Source: Manis javanica (Eukaryota; Chordata; Mammalia; Pholidota; Manidae). From it: DNA of 64,000 nucleotides. A program made the position numbers and the translations under genes. The notes beneath the pieces are model-generated. The model was not told the origin of the DNA. It was given only the letters and a program-made list of their open reading frames with translations, and ran no database searches. Position 1 is the stretch's first letter; each line of letters opens with the position of its first letter. The stretch spans positions 25,003,501-25,067,500 of the forward strand of contig NC_133157.1 in the NCBI RefSeq assembly GCF_040802235.1. Reading direction: 5' to 3'. Positions 10,006 to 20,800 of the stretch are shown here, piece after piece.

Positions 10006-10489
10006 GTTAGGACAAGACGAAAGTAAACCCAAAAGGTTTATTCCAGTCCCTTCCTCTTTCTTCCACTTTCCTTTTGGTTAGTTCCTGAGACTGATGGGCT
10101 ACTGTTTGAGAAGCCACAATGGCTATATTTAGTCTGAAGTTGTATTTATGTTTGCCACCCACACATAGACACAGAGACATGCACGAATCTGTTCTAGTAG
10201 TGTGGAGACTCTAGAAAGCTCTCAGCCTATCCAGAAATTCTTTGGTGAGCTGACACGCATGATGTGTAGGATCCTTCACAACCTGTGGTTGCAGTGCTGC
10301 TGCAGAGACCCTTTTCCTTATAGAAATCTGGTACTTCTGGCTGCTACACTCCAGTGCAGTTGAATTGTTGAATTCCAAGTTCCAAGGCTGCAACAAGGAC
10401 TGGGAATCAAGGAAGGGAAGGATCTTCTACTAGGATTGTTATACTTTCATTCCACTTTACTTGCCAATGAAAGCAGAAATCATCTCCAC
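10006..10489. other. Unassigned stretch
   Basis: No repeat family or coding exon recognised. Confidence 0.35.
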
Positions 10490-10690
10490 TTCTACAGTTA
10501 TAGAATATTAGAGGGACCTCTATATCTAACCCAACCACCTCATTTCACAGAGGATAACGAGTCTCAGATGAGGAGAAATGGCATATTTCAGGTCACCAGA
10601 TATGACAGTGGGAGGGGGACAGCACCCTGGGTTCCCAACTCCATCTCTGCTAATTCTTCCCTCGTACCGCGCCACACACCCAGCAGCCGC
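10490..10690 (-). repeat. MIR-like SINE
   Basis: Reverse orientation: CTAACCCAACCACCTCATTT, then CAGATGAGGAGAAATGGCAT, then GTCACCAGATATGACAGTGG. This is the ordered MIR core; the right end has diverged. Confidence 0.5.
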
Positions 10691-10984
10691 ACTCTGGATG
10701 AGTTCTGATCACTGCAGTATGATGCAGATCTGACAAAGCTAAGTCGTCCTGGGGCGGGGTTTGGCAGATCTGGTCAATGCTAGCTAAGACTAGCCAGTAT
10801 AGAACTGGTGACTACTTCCTTTCCATGGGACATACCACAGCCACCCTAGTCAACAGGTGGGAATCAGCACATCCCGCAGGCAATACACAGTGAAGATGAC
10901 TTAGGCAAGTGCTGTCCACTGAGTCACACTCCTACAGCGTGTGGTGATAACTAACCTACACATGGACTAATTGTACCAAGAGGT
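10691..10984. other. Unassigned stretch
   Basis: Nothing recognised. Confidence 0.3.
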
Positions 10985-11102
10985 AGAATCTGTCCAGCGC
11001 TGGGGTTCAAAAGACCTGGATCCTCATCCCAACTCTGCTGCTTACGTGTTTTGAGGCCTCAGGGGGTACACGTCCCCTTTCTGGTTCTCAGGGTCTCCAC
11101 TT
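10985..11102 (+). repeat. MIR SINE, segment split by LTR
   Basis: GGGGTTCAAAAGACCTGGAT, then CCAACTCTGCTGCTTACGTG, then GGTTCTCAGGGTCTCCAC. Sense MIR 5' half; it resumes after the LTR at about 11566. Confidence 0.65.
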
Positions 11103-11103
11103 G

Positions 11104-11561
11104 AGGTAGGCAGAATGATGCACCCTCCCCCGAAGACATCCATATCCTGATTACCAGAATCTGTGAACAGTTCTCTTCCACAACAAAAGGGATTTTGGAA
11201 GATGCAAATAAGAGATGGGGAGATTATATAGCTGTACCCAATATGGATACTATGGGCCTTCAAAACCAGAGAACTTTCCTGACTGTGGTCAGAGATGTCA
11301 CTGTGGAACACTAGTCAAAGAGACAGTGTCACTGGCCTTGAAGGAGGAGGAAGGGGCCCGGCCAAGGCATGTGAGTGGCTTTAGGAGCTGGAAAGGACAG
11401 TAAGTAACTCTGCCCTGGAGCCTCTGGAAAGGCGGGCAGCCCTGCTGACATCGTCATCTTGGCCCACTGGCACTCATCCTGGACACTCGACTTGAATACA
11501 TTTGTGTTATTTTAAACCACTACGTTTGTGGTAATTTGTTATAGCAGCAATAGAAAACTTT
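11104..11561 (+). mobile_element. MaLR-like solo LTR
   Basis: Runs from GGTAGGCAGAATGATGCACC through ATCCATATCCTGATTACCAG, GGGATTTTGGAAGATGCAAA and AGATGGGGAGATTATATAGC to CACTACGTTTGTGGTAATTTG and AGCAGCAATAGAAAACT. This order matches a widespread mammalian MaLR-type LTR. No internal sequence is present, and a MIR continues on both sides, giving the insertion order. Confidence 0.75.
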
Positions 11562-11565
11562 GTTA

Positions 11566-11638
11566 CCATCTTCAAGTCAGAAAGTGATAACAAGGACGCT
11601 ATTTGAAAAGTGAGTTACAGAAGGAACCTGTTCTCCGG
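11566..11638 (+). repeat. MIR SINE, second segment
   Basis: CCATCTTCAAGTCAGAAAGT, then GATAACAAGGACGCTATTTG resembles the MIR tail (cctcatctgtaaaatgggat style) and continues the MIR that ends at 11102. Confidence 0.5.
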
Positions 11639-12405
11639 CCCACTCACACTCTTACAGCTGATGCTTCTCTCTGTCTCGCCTGGATCATCACAGCCCCTCC
11701 CCATGCTCCCCTGCCTCGCCTCCAGCCTCACTCTGTATTGCCTGTACCAGTACCAGACAGATCGGGCTTAAACCAGTTTCCGACCTCATGACAATCTTCT
11801 TAAAATCTTTCACTAATTTATCATCTCCTAGACTGCTGGTTTTTATGTTGCACCAGGCATGCACTGAAGAATAAGTAAATACAAAGATACCCCTCCTGGT
11901 AACATGTTTATACTCGTACGTACAGGAAAACTTCACTGTGTAATTTCCAAAGGCCTGTGGATCCTTTGATCCTCATCCATGGACTCAAGTATAAGACACT
12001 TGGGTCACAAAGATGAAAAGTGCAAATGAATGCCTTTATCTGAAATGATAAGGACTGTACCTGCCTCTTCTTCATATACTTCTTAACCCCCATCAAGCCC
12101 TCTGCCACACCGAACCCCTTTCACTTGCCCAGATGTCCCAGGCTGATTCAGGCTCCATTGTTCATCTGCTGGAATAATTCACCCCCTCCTTTCTTCCCCT
12201 GGTAGGCAAACAGCTCTTCATTTTTGCAGACTCATCTTAAAACTCTGTTTTCTTGAGCAACTTCTTACTCTCCACCCACCCCACAGGCGCAAGAGGCACA
12301 CCTTCCTTGAAGCCCTTCACAGCTTTCTGCCCACACTCTGTCAGCCAGTCCGGCCCTTCGGTGTGCTCGGCTGTTCAAGCATTTCACCCCTTCTCTCTAG
12401 GTGGT
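11639..12405 (+). repeat. L2 LINE fragment
   Basis: Sense L2 ORF2 end and 3' UTR: GTCTCGCCTGGATCATCACA, CCTCCAGCCTCACTCTGTAT, ATCTTCTTAAAATCTTTCAC, then a pyrimidine-rich part with GCTGGAATAATTCACCCCCT and TTGAGCAACTTCTTACTCTC. The order follows the L2 consensus. Confidence 0.6.
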
Positions 12406-12924
12406 GCACACTGAGTTGGGGAGTGACCACACCTCAGCCCTTTGGCAGTTTTGCTCCAGGTAGGTTCCCAGAAAAAGCTCAGAGCAGGACTGTTGAGTGG
12501 ATGACTGGTTCTGGGATTGATAGCTACATCAGGGTGTTTCTTTAATTTACCCAATCTCCGCTCTTTGCAGTGTAGTGCTTTATAGGCCACGAGCTTTGTT
12601 AAATTTCTTAAGTACTGGAAAATTCCTAAATTTTATTCCTAAAAATTGGCTTTTGCTGAACAAAGCCATTTAATTTCAATGTGGGGCTGTGGCACATGGG
12701 AATCCATCTGCTGCTCTCTGAATTTGATTCGTTCAGACTAATACCCATCATGACCAACAATGTGTAGTTTTTTTCTCAATTCACGGCTCCTTCTCACCAA
12801 GGATTATCTCCCCATTGACCAGAGTGTCTATTTTTGCCAGGAACAGATCTATTATCTGGAACACAACACGGTGCTCTAGATGATAAAATCATCCTGTGTT
12901 ATCTGTGTCAATTTCATTTGAGGA
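12406..12924. other. Unassigned stretch
   Basis: No recognised repeat, exon or RNA gene. Confidence 0.35.
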
Positions 12925-13110
12925 TCTCAAAATGTGGCGGAAGAGCACTTAACTGGTGGTCCAGAGATTTGGATTCTGGCTCAGATGGCCACAATGTGCC
13001 CAACATACACATTTTCTTAGACTTAAATTCTTCATCTGTATGATGGAAGAATTTAACTCAAACACTACAGGGACTTGCTGGGTTGAAATTACGTGATGTG
13101 TATTGTCATG
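12925..13110 (+). repeat. MIR SINE
   Basis: AAGAGCACTTAACTGGTGGT, AGATTTGGATTCTGGCTCAG, TTAAATTCTTCATCTGTATG and GTTGAAATTACGTGATGTG form an ordered sense MIR. Confidence 0.75.
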
Positions 13111-13244
13111 TATCTTCCTAACCTCATATGTTACTACTCCAATGTATTTTTCCTACGAGCAATTAGGAAAACTTGAGTTCTGAAGGTGATGTGATTTGTC
13201 CAAAATTGTTCAGAACACTGGAGTATAATTAAAATTTTTTGCAT

Positions 13245-13480
13245 CCGATTCATTCATTCATGCTATCAGTCAACATTATATTATGAGTGTCTGTTACATG
13301 CCTGGTACCACACCAGGGGTAGATAATTCAAAAATGAATAGAGGAGACCCTTGCCTTCTAGTGGCTGACAGTATACTTCAGGAATCAGTCACACAGACAA
13401 ATACCCTGCAGACTGACAAACGTTATGTTAGATAGAAGCTCTAAGGGCTCTGGGAGGGGAGGTAGTTGAACCAACTACCT
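13245..13480 (-). repeat. L2 LINE 3' end
   Basis: Antisense L2 terminus: ATTCATTCATTCATGCTATC, GAGTGTCTGTTACATGCCTG, GACCCTTGCCTTCTAGTGGC and CAGTCACACAGACAAATACC. Confidence 0.75.
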
Positions 13481-13499
13481 GGGTTAGCAGCAGATGGAG

Positions 13500-13692
13500 T
13501 TTGCTGTTTCCAAAACCCTTTCACATGCATCATCTCTTGACTGTCATAAACCTCCCAGGAGGTAAAGAGATTTTGTCTGTTTTCTGCCTTAAGTCAGAAA
13601 CCTGAATGTGAGAAGAAGAGAGACTTTCTGAAGGCCATGTGGCTGGTAAGTTGCAGATCCAAGGAGTGCAAAAGGGCTCTTGGCATGCATGG
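13500..13692 (-). repeat. MIR SINE
   Basis: Reverse MIR3-type order: CACATGCATCATCTCTTGAC, CATAAACCTCCCAGGAGGTA, GAAACCTGAATGTGAGAAGA, GGCCATGTGGCTGGTAAGTT. Confidence 0.65.
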
Positions 13693-13980
13693 TGTGATGG
13701 ATCTTCACTGCACCGAATTGCTGCCTCTTTTCAGTCAGCAGCCCCAACCCTCAGACAAGTTGTGACACAATAGATATTCACCTGATGTCTACTAGGTGCC
13801 TTTAGGGATGAGGCCCAGGGGAATTCTAAGGGGACCCATATGGTCTCCACCAGAAGAATGTGGGGCGGGCAAGGCATTCGTAATGGGGCTGGTGACAATT
13901 TGCATAAGCACTTTGGAAGGAGGGACAGAAAAGAACATGTGTAGGTTTCGAGAAGGGCAATTAGATGAGCATAAAGTTTG
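13693..13980. other. Unassigned stretch
   Basis: No recognised repeat. The 126-codon frame (13796-14176 plus) has no recognisable domain. It overlaps one copy of the 69-bp duplication, whose two copies differ mostly at amino-acid-changing sites in that frame, which argues against coding. Confidence 0.35.
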
Positions 13981-14049
13981 TCCTAGAGGTTGGTCCTTCA
14001 ACACCTCCATGTGCACAGTTGCCAGAGCCTGCCACAAACACAAGGTGAA
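13981..14049 (+). repeat. 69-bp direct duplication, copy A
   Basis: Begins TCCTAGAGGTTGGTCCTTCA and ends CACAAGGTGAA. A second copy lies 1.29 kb downstream in the same orientation, 63 of 69 positions identical by my count, the first 34 bases identical except for none in the first 30. Flanks on both sides differ. Not a repeat family I recognise. Confidence 0.9.
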
Positions 14050-14455
14050 GAAGCTATTTCTGTTAGAACTTCATGAGACTTCTTTGGGTCCTAGGTTACA
14101 AGGTGTGGCAAAAGATGACTGTGGAGTGGGACCTTGTCCTCGCTTTTATGTGGTAAGCAATGGTTTGGCACACTAAAGCCTGCAGAGAACACTGGCCCCT
14201 ATGTAATTCAGGAGACATCATACACCACAAAGGTGTACAAATGGCACAGTGGTGCTCAGGAGCAGTTATGCCCAAGTCGTGTGGGGTCATTCAATAGCGG
14301 ACACTAGAAGAAAAGACACCTCTCAAGGTAACAGGTGGAAGAGGCCTTCTCAAGACATTTCCCTGATCTGGGCCAGAAGAAGACACATTTGTGGACCCTG
14401 GGAATCATGGCAGACTCTTTGGCAACTAGAGGTCAGTGAAATGTGAGTTACGCTT
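14050..14455. other. Unassigned stretch
   Basis: Nothing recognised. Confidence 0.3.
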
Positions 14456-14512
14456 GTACCCTCAGTACCTACACTGACCTGCCACATAGCAGGAACTCAG
14501 TGAATGAATGTC
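14456..14512 (+). repeat. L2 3' tail, short
   Basis: CCTCAGTACCTACACTGACC and CAGGAACTCAGTGAATGAAT resemble the end of the L2 3' UTR. Confidence 0.5.
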
Positions 14513-15273
14513 CATCTGAGTGGAACTACATTTTCACCATCACTTCATCCCACACTCCATCAAAGGGCACCCACATAAGCCTCCCGGGGAACTTGCCCTT
14601 TCATAGGTGGCTCTGCACTTCATTCTCAACTCTTCTGCCACGCTTACCTACTCTTCTTCTCTAATCAGGAGGTAGAATGTCCACCTCTCTTTATATTTCA
14701 GTTTACAACTTTTAATTCAAAAGTCATGTGAAGCTCAATAGTTAATTATGGATACAGTGAATACATGATGATGAATCAGAGTCTGGCTTGTTGCAGACTT
14801 GAAATATGCTAGTGTCACCAGTACAAACTTCCTTTACCTTCTCCCTGTCTTCAGCACTTTTGCTTGCTTCCTGAATCAGCATAAGGAAACATGTACAGTT
14901 GTCTGAAGTAGATAAACTGTGTGCTTTTGAACAATCACCCAGAGAGGGTCACTGAACAAAAGAGTACACAAAGGGCTTGATGTCTTACTGTCATTCTTTC
15001 AACAGGTACCTATTGAGCTTCAGTTGTATACCAGATACTTTAATATTTTATTCTGAATATTTTGCAATATTTTATTGCATTTGTTGATTTACCTGTTGTT
15101 CTACCACTTCCCTCAACCCCAACCCCTGCTGCCGTGAGTTCTTCAGGAGCTGACTCTGCAAGGCCTTCTCCTGACATAGGTACTTTTGTTCCTGACCTCT
15201 CTTATTCACATGAACTGAAGCTTCTAGAAGATTCTTCAAACGTTTTTTGAACCCTAAACTCTCCCCCCCTTTT
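14513..15273. other. Unassigned stretch
   Basis: No confident repeat or exon. A trace resembling antisense L2 (ACAGGTACCTATTGAGCTTC) lies near 15002. Confidence 0.3.
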
Positions 15274-15342
15274 TCCTAGAGGTTGGTCCTTCAACACCTC
15301 CACATGCGCAGTTGTCAGAGCCTACCACAAACAGAAGGTGAA
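15274..15342 (+). repeat. 69-bp direct duplication, copy B
   Basis: Partner of copy A at 13981-14049. It is preceded by a short C-then-T run (15263-15274) absent from copy A. Six differences, all substitutions, no gaps. Confidence 0.9.
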
Positions 15343-15624
15343 TCACTTTTTGTATGTTTAATACACCAATGTATACAAATTTGAATTTGTATACACTGAA
15401 CCTCAGAAAGTATTTCAGTTCCTCTTTTGCATTTTTACTTTCCCTCTTCTGCATTTGAGGTTCTAGGGATTAATTAGGTAAGGACTGCTGCTTAAAGAAA
15501 GTTGGGCTTTCTCCATCTTACTTTCTTAGTTGTCTTTGGTCTAATAAACCTAACAACTCATATAATTATTGATTGAATTTTCCCTGAAAGATGACCATGA
15601 GAGACCATGGCTCGAGACAGAGAC
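15343..15624. other. Unassigned stretch
   Basis: AT-rich. Contains a small near-palindrome, TGTATACAAATTTGAATTTG / TATACA (about 15370-15393), too short to assign. Confidence 0.35.
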
Positions 15625-15872
15625 ATCAAGATCTGGAGCCAGGCAACCTGGATTTGAATTTTGGTTCTGCCAAGTAACAACAGAGTGACTTACAGCAGTT
15701 TGTGCAAACTTTTCCTGCCTCGTTTGCCTCTACTGAAAACTAGAGGAGATAATAGAAGTATTTAGGTCATAAAGAGGCTTTGCGGATTCAGTGAGTTCAT
15801 ATATGGAATGTTATTAGCACAGTGCCTGCATAGCAGTAACTCCTAATTCTGCTAGCTGTAGTAGTTACAGGA
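15625..15872 (+). repeat. MIR SINE, near full length
   Basis: TCTGGAGCCAGGCAACCTGG, ATTTGAATTTTGGTTCTGCC, TTCAGTGAGTTCATATATGG and TAGCACAGTGCCTGCATAGC give the MIR order from box A/B to the tail. Confidence 0.85.
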
Positions 15873-16454
15873 GTACTAGTAATAGAAGATGCAGTAGTAG
15901 TAAAAATAAGACATATTTGTACACTGATAATACAGGAACAAATGAAGTGGCTCACATCAGATACAAGCTAAACTTTATTATGCCTAAGAGCACTCATTGT
16001 TGTGTGGAAATTTCTCCACAGACAAAAATGTCAAAATTAGTCATCTCCCTTCACTATGTTTCTATCCCCTCCAAGCAATCTTCTGAGGACTAATTCAGCT
16101 TTCCAGCTATCTTAATACCAGGAAAACGGTGTGGTAGAGAACAGGATGACACTTGCTACGGGAAAGTGGTAAATTGGCATTTTAAAAATCAATCTTATGT
16201 GAAATTAGTATCAGCATGTCACTGAGAATCTCTCTGCTCTAAGCGTACTGATAAAGTTCATTCTCTGGACTTCCAAGCCCCTAGACCATGGTGAATTTGT
16301 GAAAATGACACTCCCCTGGGGGTTCAGTGTCTGGCTTGCAGTGGGACCATTGCTTCTGCTTCATCATGTGCTGTGCCCCTTTGTGGCATTCAGACTTCAA
16401 CAGGTTACACTTCAGTCCTAGTGAATCTCTAAGCGCTCCAGTCCACAATGAAAT
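15873..16454. other. Unassigned stretch
   Basis: A TAG-rich patch (15885-15912) follows the MIR; otherwise nothing recognised. Confidence 0.3.
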
Positions 16455-16590
16455 AATATCTTTCCCTAGCAGGCAAACTCCACGAAGCAGGACTGGAAAC
16501 TCCAGATTAGAGGCTGTGCACGTTTTGCATGCCTAGCACAATGCCTGGCCCCTAGTAGGCACTCAATATTTGTCATACTATTTCATGCAC
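16455..16590 (+). repeat. L2 LINE 3' end
   Basis: GCAGGCAAACTCCACGAAGC, then GCCTAGCACAATGCCTGGCC and TAGTAGGCACTCAATATTTG, a typical sense L2 terminus. Confidence 0.7.
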
Positions 16591-17199
16591 TCCCAACCAC
16601 ACAATAGCAACGTCTTCCAGGAAGAATTGGCTTTTCGTCCTAATAATAAATAATATGAGCAAAATATAATCAAATAATCTAGAGATACATACAACTCTTC
16701 ACTCTGAAAAGCCATTTACTCTCCCAGTCTGCTTATGAAGGGGAGAGAGGGGGACCACTCTTTCGCACATATTCCATTTCTAACACTTTCAAGCCATTTT
16801 AATCTACCAGTAGTGGAGAAGGTCATGAAATATCTCATTCCACAAAGGCAATTTAAAAGAAAGAAAAACCAGATAGTACATTCAGAATGAGAGACATTCT
16901 GATGTCTATTTTAAGGAGAAGGTCAACTCAAGGTCAGAAGACAATCTACGGAATTGCCAAAAATGAGAGGCTGTACTTCCTGTACTTTAGGGATTATGGC
17001 AAAAGTCTGACCTGCTTGAGTCTGGGGCTTCTGGTTCAGCTGCTCAAGGGCAGTGTTCACCTAAAAGGTGTCATTTTCCTAACACCAAACCACACAGCAG
17101 CTACCCAGATTCCTGTGAGCCCCAAACTCTGCCTGGGGAAAAACAGCTAGAGCAACAGCCAGTGGCATTGGCCAGGTTTTCTATTGAGTGAATTTCTGC
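16591..17199. other. Unassigned stretch
   Basis: No recognised repeat or exon. The 87-codon plus frame (16887-17150) has no known motif. Confidence 0.3.
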
Positions 17200-17990
17200 T
17201 GTTATCTTTCTTCATTCTCTCATTACACATTTTAAAACTATTTCCTCTTTGAATTTGTTTTATTGTTCTTTTCACACTCCTTTAGTTACATTTAAAAGTT
17301 TCCATTTTGATTTCTTTTTAACCAAAACATGATACAGAAATATGTGTGTTTATATTTGCATACCTGTTTTGATTTTGTTTGTTTCTCTGTTTTGGACATC
17401 TATCTTTTAGTTGTTAACTTCTAATTTTATTGTGTAATGGCTAGTGGATTTTGCTTATAAAGTTACCTTTTTGGAATCTCTTGCTATTTCACTTACAGCC
17501 TTGGTTATGGAGACTTGTTTATTAATGTAAGTTTTATGATAGTTGCATATGTGCTACAAAATAACATAGAATCTCTGTTAACTGGGTACTAAATTCTCTA
17601 AATATTCAAGCAAGCCTATTGATAGATTGCTACTAAAATTATTCCTATTCTTATTTGCTTTTTGTCTGATTGATTTTGTTTCCTGGAGGGGTTTGTTCAA
17701 GTTTTCAAAAGCAATTTTGTATTTTTCAATTTCCTCTTGTAAGTCTGTCCATTTTTGCTTCAACTGTTTGGTAGCTATATTTTAAGTGCATAATAGTTAT
17801 TTTTTCTTGGCTGCATTTATCACTATGAAGTGTACATCTTTGTTTCTTTTAATGGTTTCCACCTTAAACTTCATTTTACGTGATATTAACACAGTATATT
17901 TGCTTTAAATCAGCCATCTCTAAACAAGTATTTTCTACTGCTTTGTTTCCAGAGGAAATTTTGTTTTGTTACTTAAAAATAGCAAGTGGC
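17200..17990 (-). mobile_element. Old L1 endonuclease-region relic
   Basis: Antisense L1M. The minus-strand trace 17578-17763 contains KWTDLQEEIEKYKIAFENLN and RQKANKN, matching in order the ORF2 endonuclease segment that in better copies reads LTDLKGEID, GDFN and RQKINK. The GDFN catalytic motif is decayed to FENLN. Confidence 0.6.
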
Positions 17991-17999
17991 TAGGTTTTT

Positions 18000-18229
18000 T
18001 AAATGCAATCTAGGAGTCTGTCTCTTACAGGTGGTTTTTACTATATTTACAGAGTTGCACAACCACCACCATAATCTAATTTTAGAATATTTTTACTGCC
18101 ACAAAAAGAAACCTTACACCCAATAGCAATCACTCTCTTCCCCTTTCCAGCCCTAGGCAAACACTAATCTACTTTCTTTGTCTATAGATGTGCTTATTCT
18201 GAATATTTGATGTAATAAATATCTAGTTT
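18000..18229 (-). mobile_element. Old L1 3' UTR fragment
   Basis: Antisense L1 3' UTR: AGAGTTGCACAACCACCACC, CAATCTAATTTTAGAATATT-like sequence, AAGAAACCTTACACCCAATA and CACTAATCTACTTTCTTTGT, followed by TGTGCTTATTCTGAATATTT. Confidence 0.7.
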
Positions 18230-18800
18230 AAGATTGAATAGATAGACATGGCAAGAGTGGCCATCCTTGTCTTATTTTGGATCATAGGGATAAAAGGTGA
18301 ATTGGCATTTAAAATGATATATCTCTCACCATTAGGTATGATGTCAGCTACTGGTTTTTCATAGATACTTTACCAGATAGAGGAGATTTCTTTTTTTAGT
18401 TTTCTGAGTATTTTTTTTATCATGAAAGGGTGTTAGATTTTTTCAAATGCTTTTTCTGCATTTATTGATATTATTATAAAATTGTGTCCTTAATTGTATT
18501 AATACAGTGCATTATATTGATTGATTTGGGGATGTTAAACCAACCTTGCATTGATAGGATAAATCTTACTTGGTCAAGGTGTATAGTCCTTTTTGATGTT
18601 GCCAGTATTTTTTTTGAGAATTTTTGCATTTATAATCCTGAGGGATAAGACTATAATTTCCTTTTGTGATGTCTCTATCTATTTTAATGTCAGGCATTAA
18701 GTTTTAAGATATTTTTTAACGTATTTCAACATATTTTTCTAACAATCTGCTGTGTAAGTAGCTCTATTTTGCCTTTTGAAAACAAGAGTTTTAGTATGAT
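18230..18800 (-). mobile_element. Old L1 reverse-transcriptase relic
   Basis: Antisense ORF2: GGCAAGAGTGGCCATCCTTG, TATCATGAAAGGGTGTTAGA, AACCAACCTTGCATTGATAG and TCTTACTTGGTCAAGGTGTA occur in the order found in antisense L1. Its adjacency to a 3' UTR piece without the intervening ORF2 C-terminus implies deletion or separate insertions. Confidence 0.8.
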
Positions 18801-19412
18801 TAGACTTTCTTCCTTCTTTCTCAACCCATGTACCAATCTACAATCTACATTAAGACAGTCTACACATTAGGCTTGACAGTAAGTTTTACACATGCATTTC
18901 TTTCATGTGTCTCACCTTTCCCTTCTGGATTAATTTTTCTCCTCCCTTAAGACATCTTCTAGTGACTTTTTTTTTTTTGAGAGACTGTGGGCTACAAGTT
19001 TTTCTGAGCCATGAATCAACAAATTTGCCTTCACTCTCTAGTGGAATTTTGGCTGGCCATAGAATTCTAAACTTGAGATAGTTTTCAACTAGAACTTACA
19101 CTTTTCTTATAGCCAAAGTGATGTCTGATGGCATTCTGACTCTTTCTTTTGTAGTGAATCTCCTTTTCTTTTTCTGGATGCTGTTGTGATTTTCTGACCC
19201 CTTGATGCTCTGTAATTTGTATGTGTGGTGTTATTTGATTTTTTCTGGCACTTTAAATCTATGGAGTCTTGTCTTTCTTTAGTTCATGGGTCTTCTATTA
19301 TTTCTTTAAATGTTCATTTCTTCTGGAATACTTTTTAAATGGATGTTAGAAAATTTTTATGTTTCCAATGATTTTTAACCTATCCCATCTAACTATCCTA
19401 ATCTTTATTTAT
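18801..19412 (-). mobile_element. Old L1 ORF1-region relic, split
   Basis: Antisense L1: ATTTTGGCTGGCCATAGAAT, TGATGTCTGATGGCATTCTG, GTCTTGTCTTTCTTTAGTTC and TTATTTCTTTAAATGTTCAT. It is interrupted by a younger L1 3' end and appears to resume at about 19860. A 12-base T run lies at 18967-18978. Confidence 0.65.
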
Positions 19413-19860
19413 TTTTTTGCATTTTTTCTAGCTTTACTGAAATATAGTTGACATATAACAGTCTATTAGCTTAAGTATACAACACAGTGATTTGTATGCA
19501 TATATTATAAAATGATCATCACAGTAAGTCTAGCTAGCATCCATCACCTCACATAATTATTTTTTTTCTTGTGGTAAGAACTTTTAAGATCTACTCTCTT
19601 AGCAGCTTTCAAATAAATAGCACAGGATTGTTACCTATACTCACCAAGTTGTACATTACATCTCAAGGACTTATTCATCTTATAACTGGAAGTTTGTTTG
19701 ACCACCTTCACCCATTCCCTCCCCTTACCCAATCACTGCCCACCCACTCCACCAGCCATCTATTCTCTGTTTCTATTAATTCAGTTACTTTAGATTCCAC
19801 ATTATAAGGGAGATCACAGAGCATTTGTCTTTCTCTGTCTGACGTATTTCACCTCTTTAT
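19413..19860 (-). mobile_element. L1MA/L1MB-type 3' end nested in older L1
   Basis: Antisense poly(A)-side T-rich stretch, then TTTACTGAAATATAGTTGAC, ATCCATCACCTCACATAATT, TTTTAAGATCTACTCTCTTA, TCACCAAGTTGTACATTACA, ATTTTAGATTCCACAT-like sequence and TTTGTCTTTCTCTGTCTGAC. This is the diagnostic order of the L1MA/L1MB 3' UTR. It is 5'-truncated and sits within the older L1 relic. Confidence 0.85.
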
Positions 19861-20800
19861 TCCTTTTCACTGCATTCTTAAGAGAACTCCTGGGCTCAAT
19901 CTTCCAACTCACTAATTCCCTTTTCAACCTCATCCATTGTACCATTCAACTGATGTATTGGTTTATCTTTTGGTGTACTAAGTTTCTAATTTTCAAGATC
20001 TCTATGTGGCATTTTATTGATAGGAAGTCCTTTTCCCTCTTACAGTGTGATTTAATTTTCCTTCTAGAGTCCAACTCTGATCACCTTTGTTCCTCAGAAT
20101 CATTAGGTATAGGTTCTGGATTTCAGTTGGCTGTTTCTCATGGCGTGGCCTTTCCTCAATTTACTGGTGAGAGTGGCTCTTTGCAGCTGAGTTTCCCTGT
20201 TTGGCTCAGATCTATTTGTTCACACAGCCTGTCTGAGAGGAGGAAGGGGACCTGTCTCCTAGACTGATTTGACCTCTTTCAGGGAGGTTTGGGAGGTGAT
20301 GGGACCTGCCTCTAGAGAGCACTGAATGGTGATCATCTTCTCAGTGGAATGCTGTCCTTCCTCCTGGGCTTTATCAGCCCACTGTGGTCCTACCTTATTT
20401 CTCCATTCCAAATTCCCATCACATTGCTTTTCCCTGGGGGTAAGCATCCCTGTAGTGGCTGGCTGCCCTTGGGGGAGGAAATGATTCAGGCTGATGTACC
20501 TGATGGCACCAGGCACCCGGGTCTCCTCCTCATCTCTGTTTTAAACGTTTGGGGAAAGTAGACATTTTTCAATAGAACTTCCTCTGTGCCTTTTGGGTTA
20601 TAGTTTCCCTTTTCATGCCAGTTTCACTTACTTTCTGTTTTAAAGAATTCTTCTTTGCTTCTGGAACCACTGAGGGTTTTACTTCTTGTTTTTGGGCCTT
20701 GTTTTGGATTTATTTTTTCTTTCATATTTTTTTCTATAATTTTTCTTTAAAAATTTGAGAGGAAGCTGGAGCAGAATTGAGACTGTCATCTTGTGATTAA
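19861..20800 (-). mobile_element. Old L1 ORF1 / 5' UTR relic, continuation
   Basis: CTTCCAACTCACTAATTCCC, CCTCATCCATTGTACCATTC and ATTTTATTGATAGGAAGTCC follow antisense ORF1; the rest to about 20800 is probably 5' region and less certain. Confidence 0.55.

Noticed and set aside
13796..14176. 126-codon plus-strand open frame as a possible gene
   Set aside because: No domain, no splice context, and the duplicated 69-bp part differs mainly at amino-acid-changing sites.
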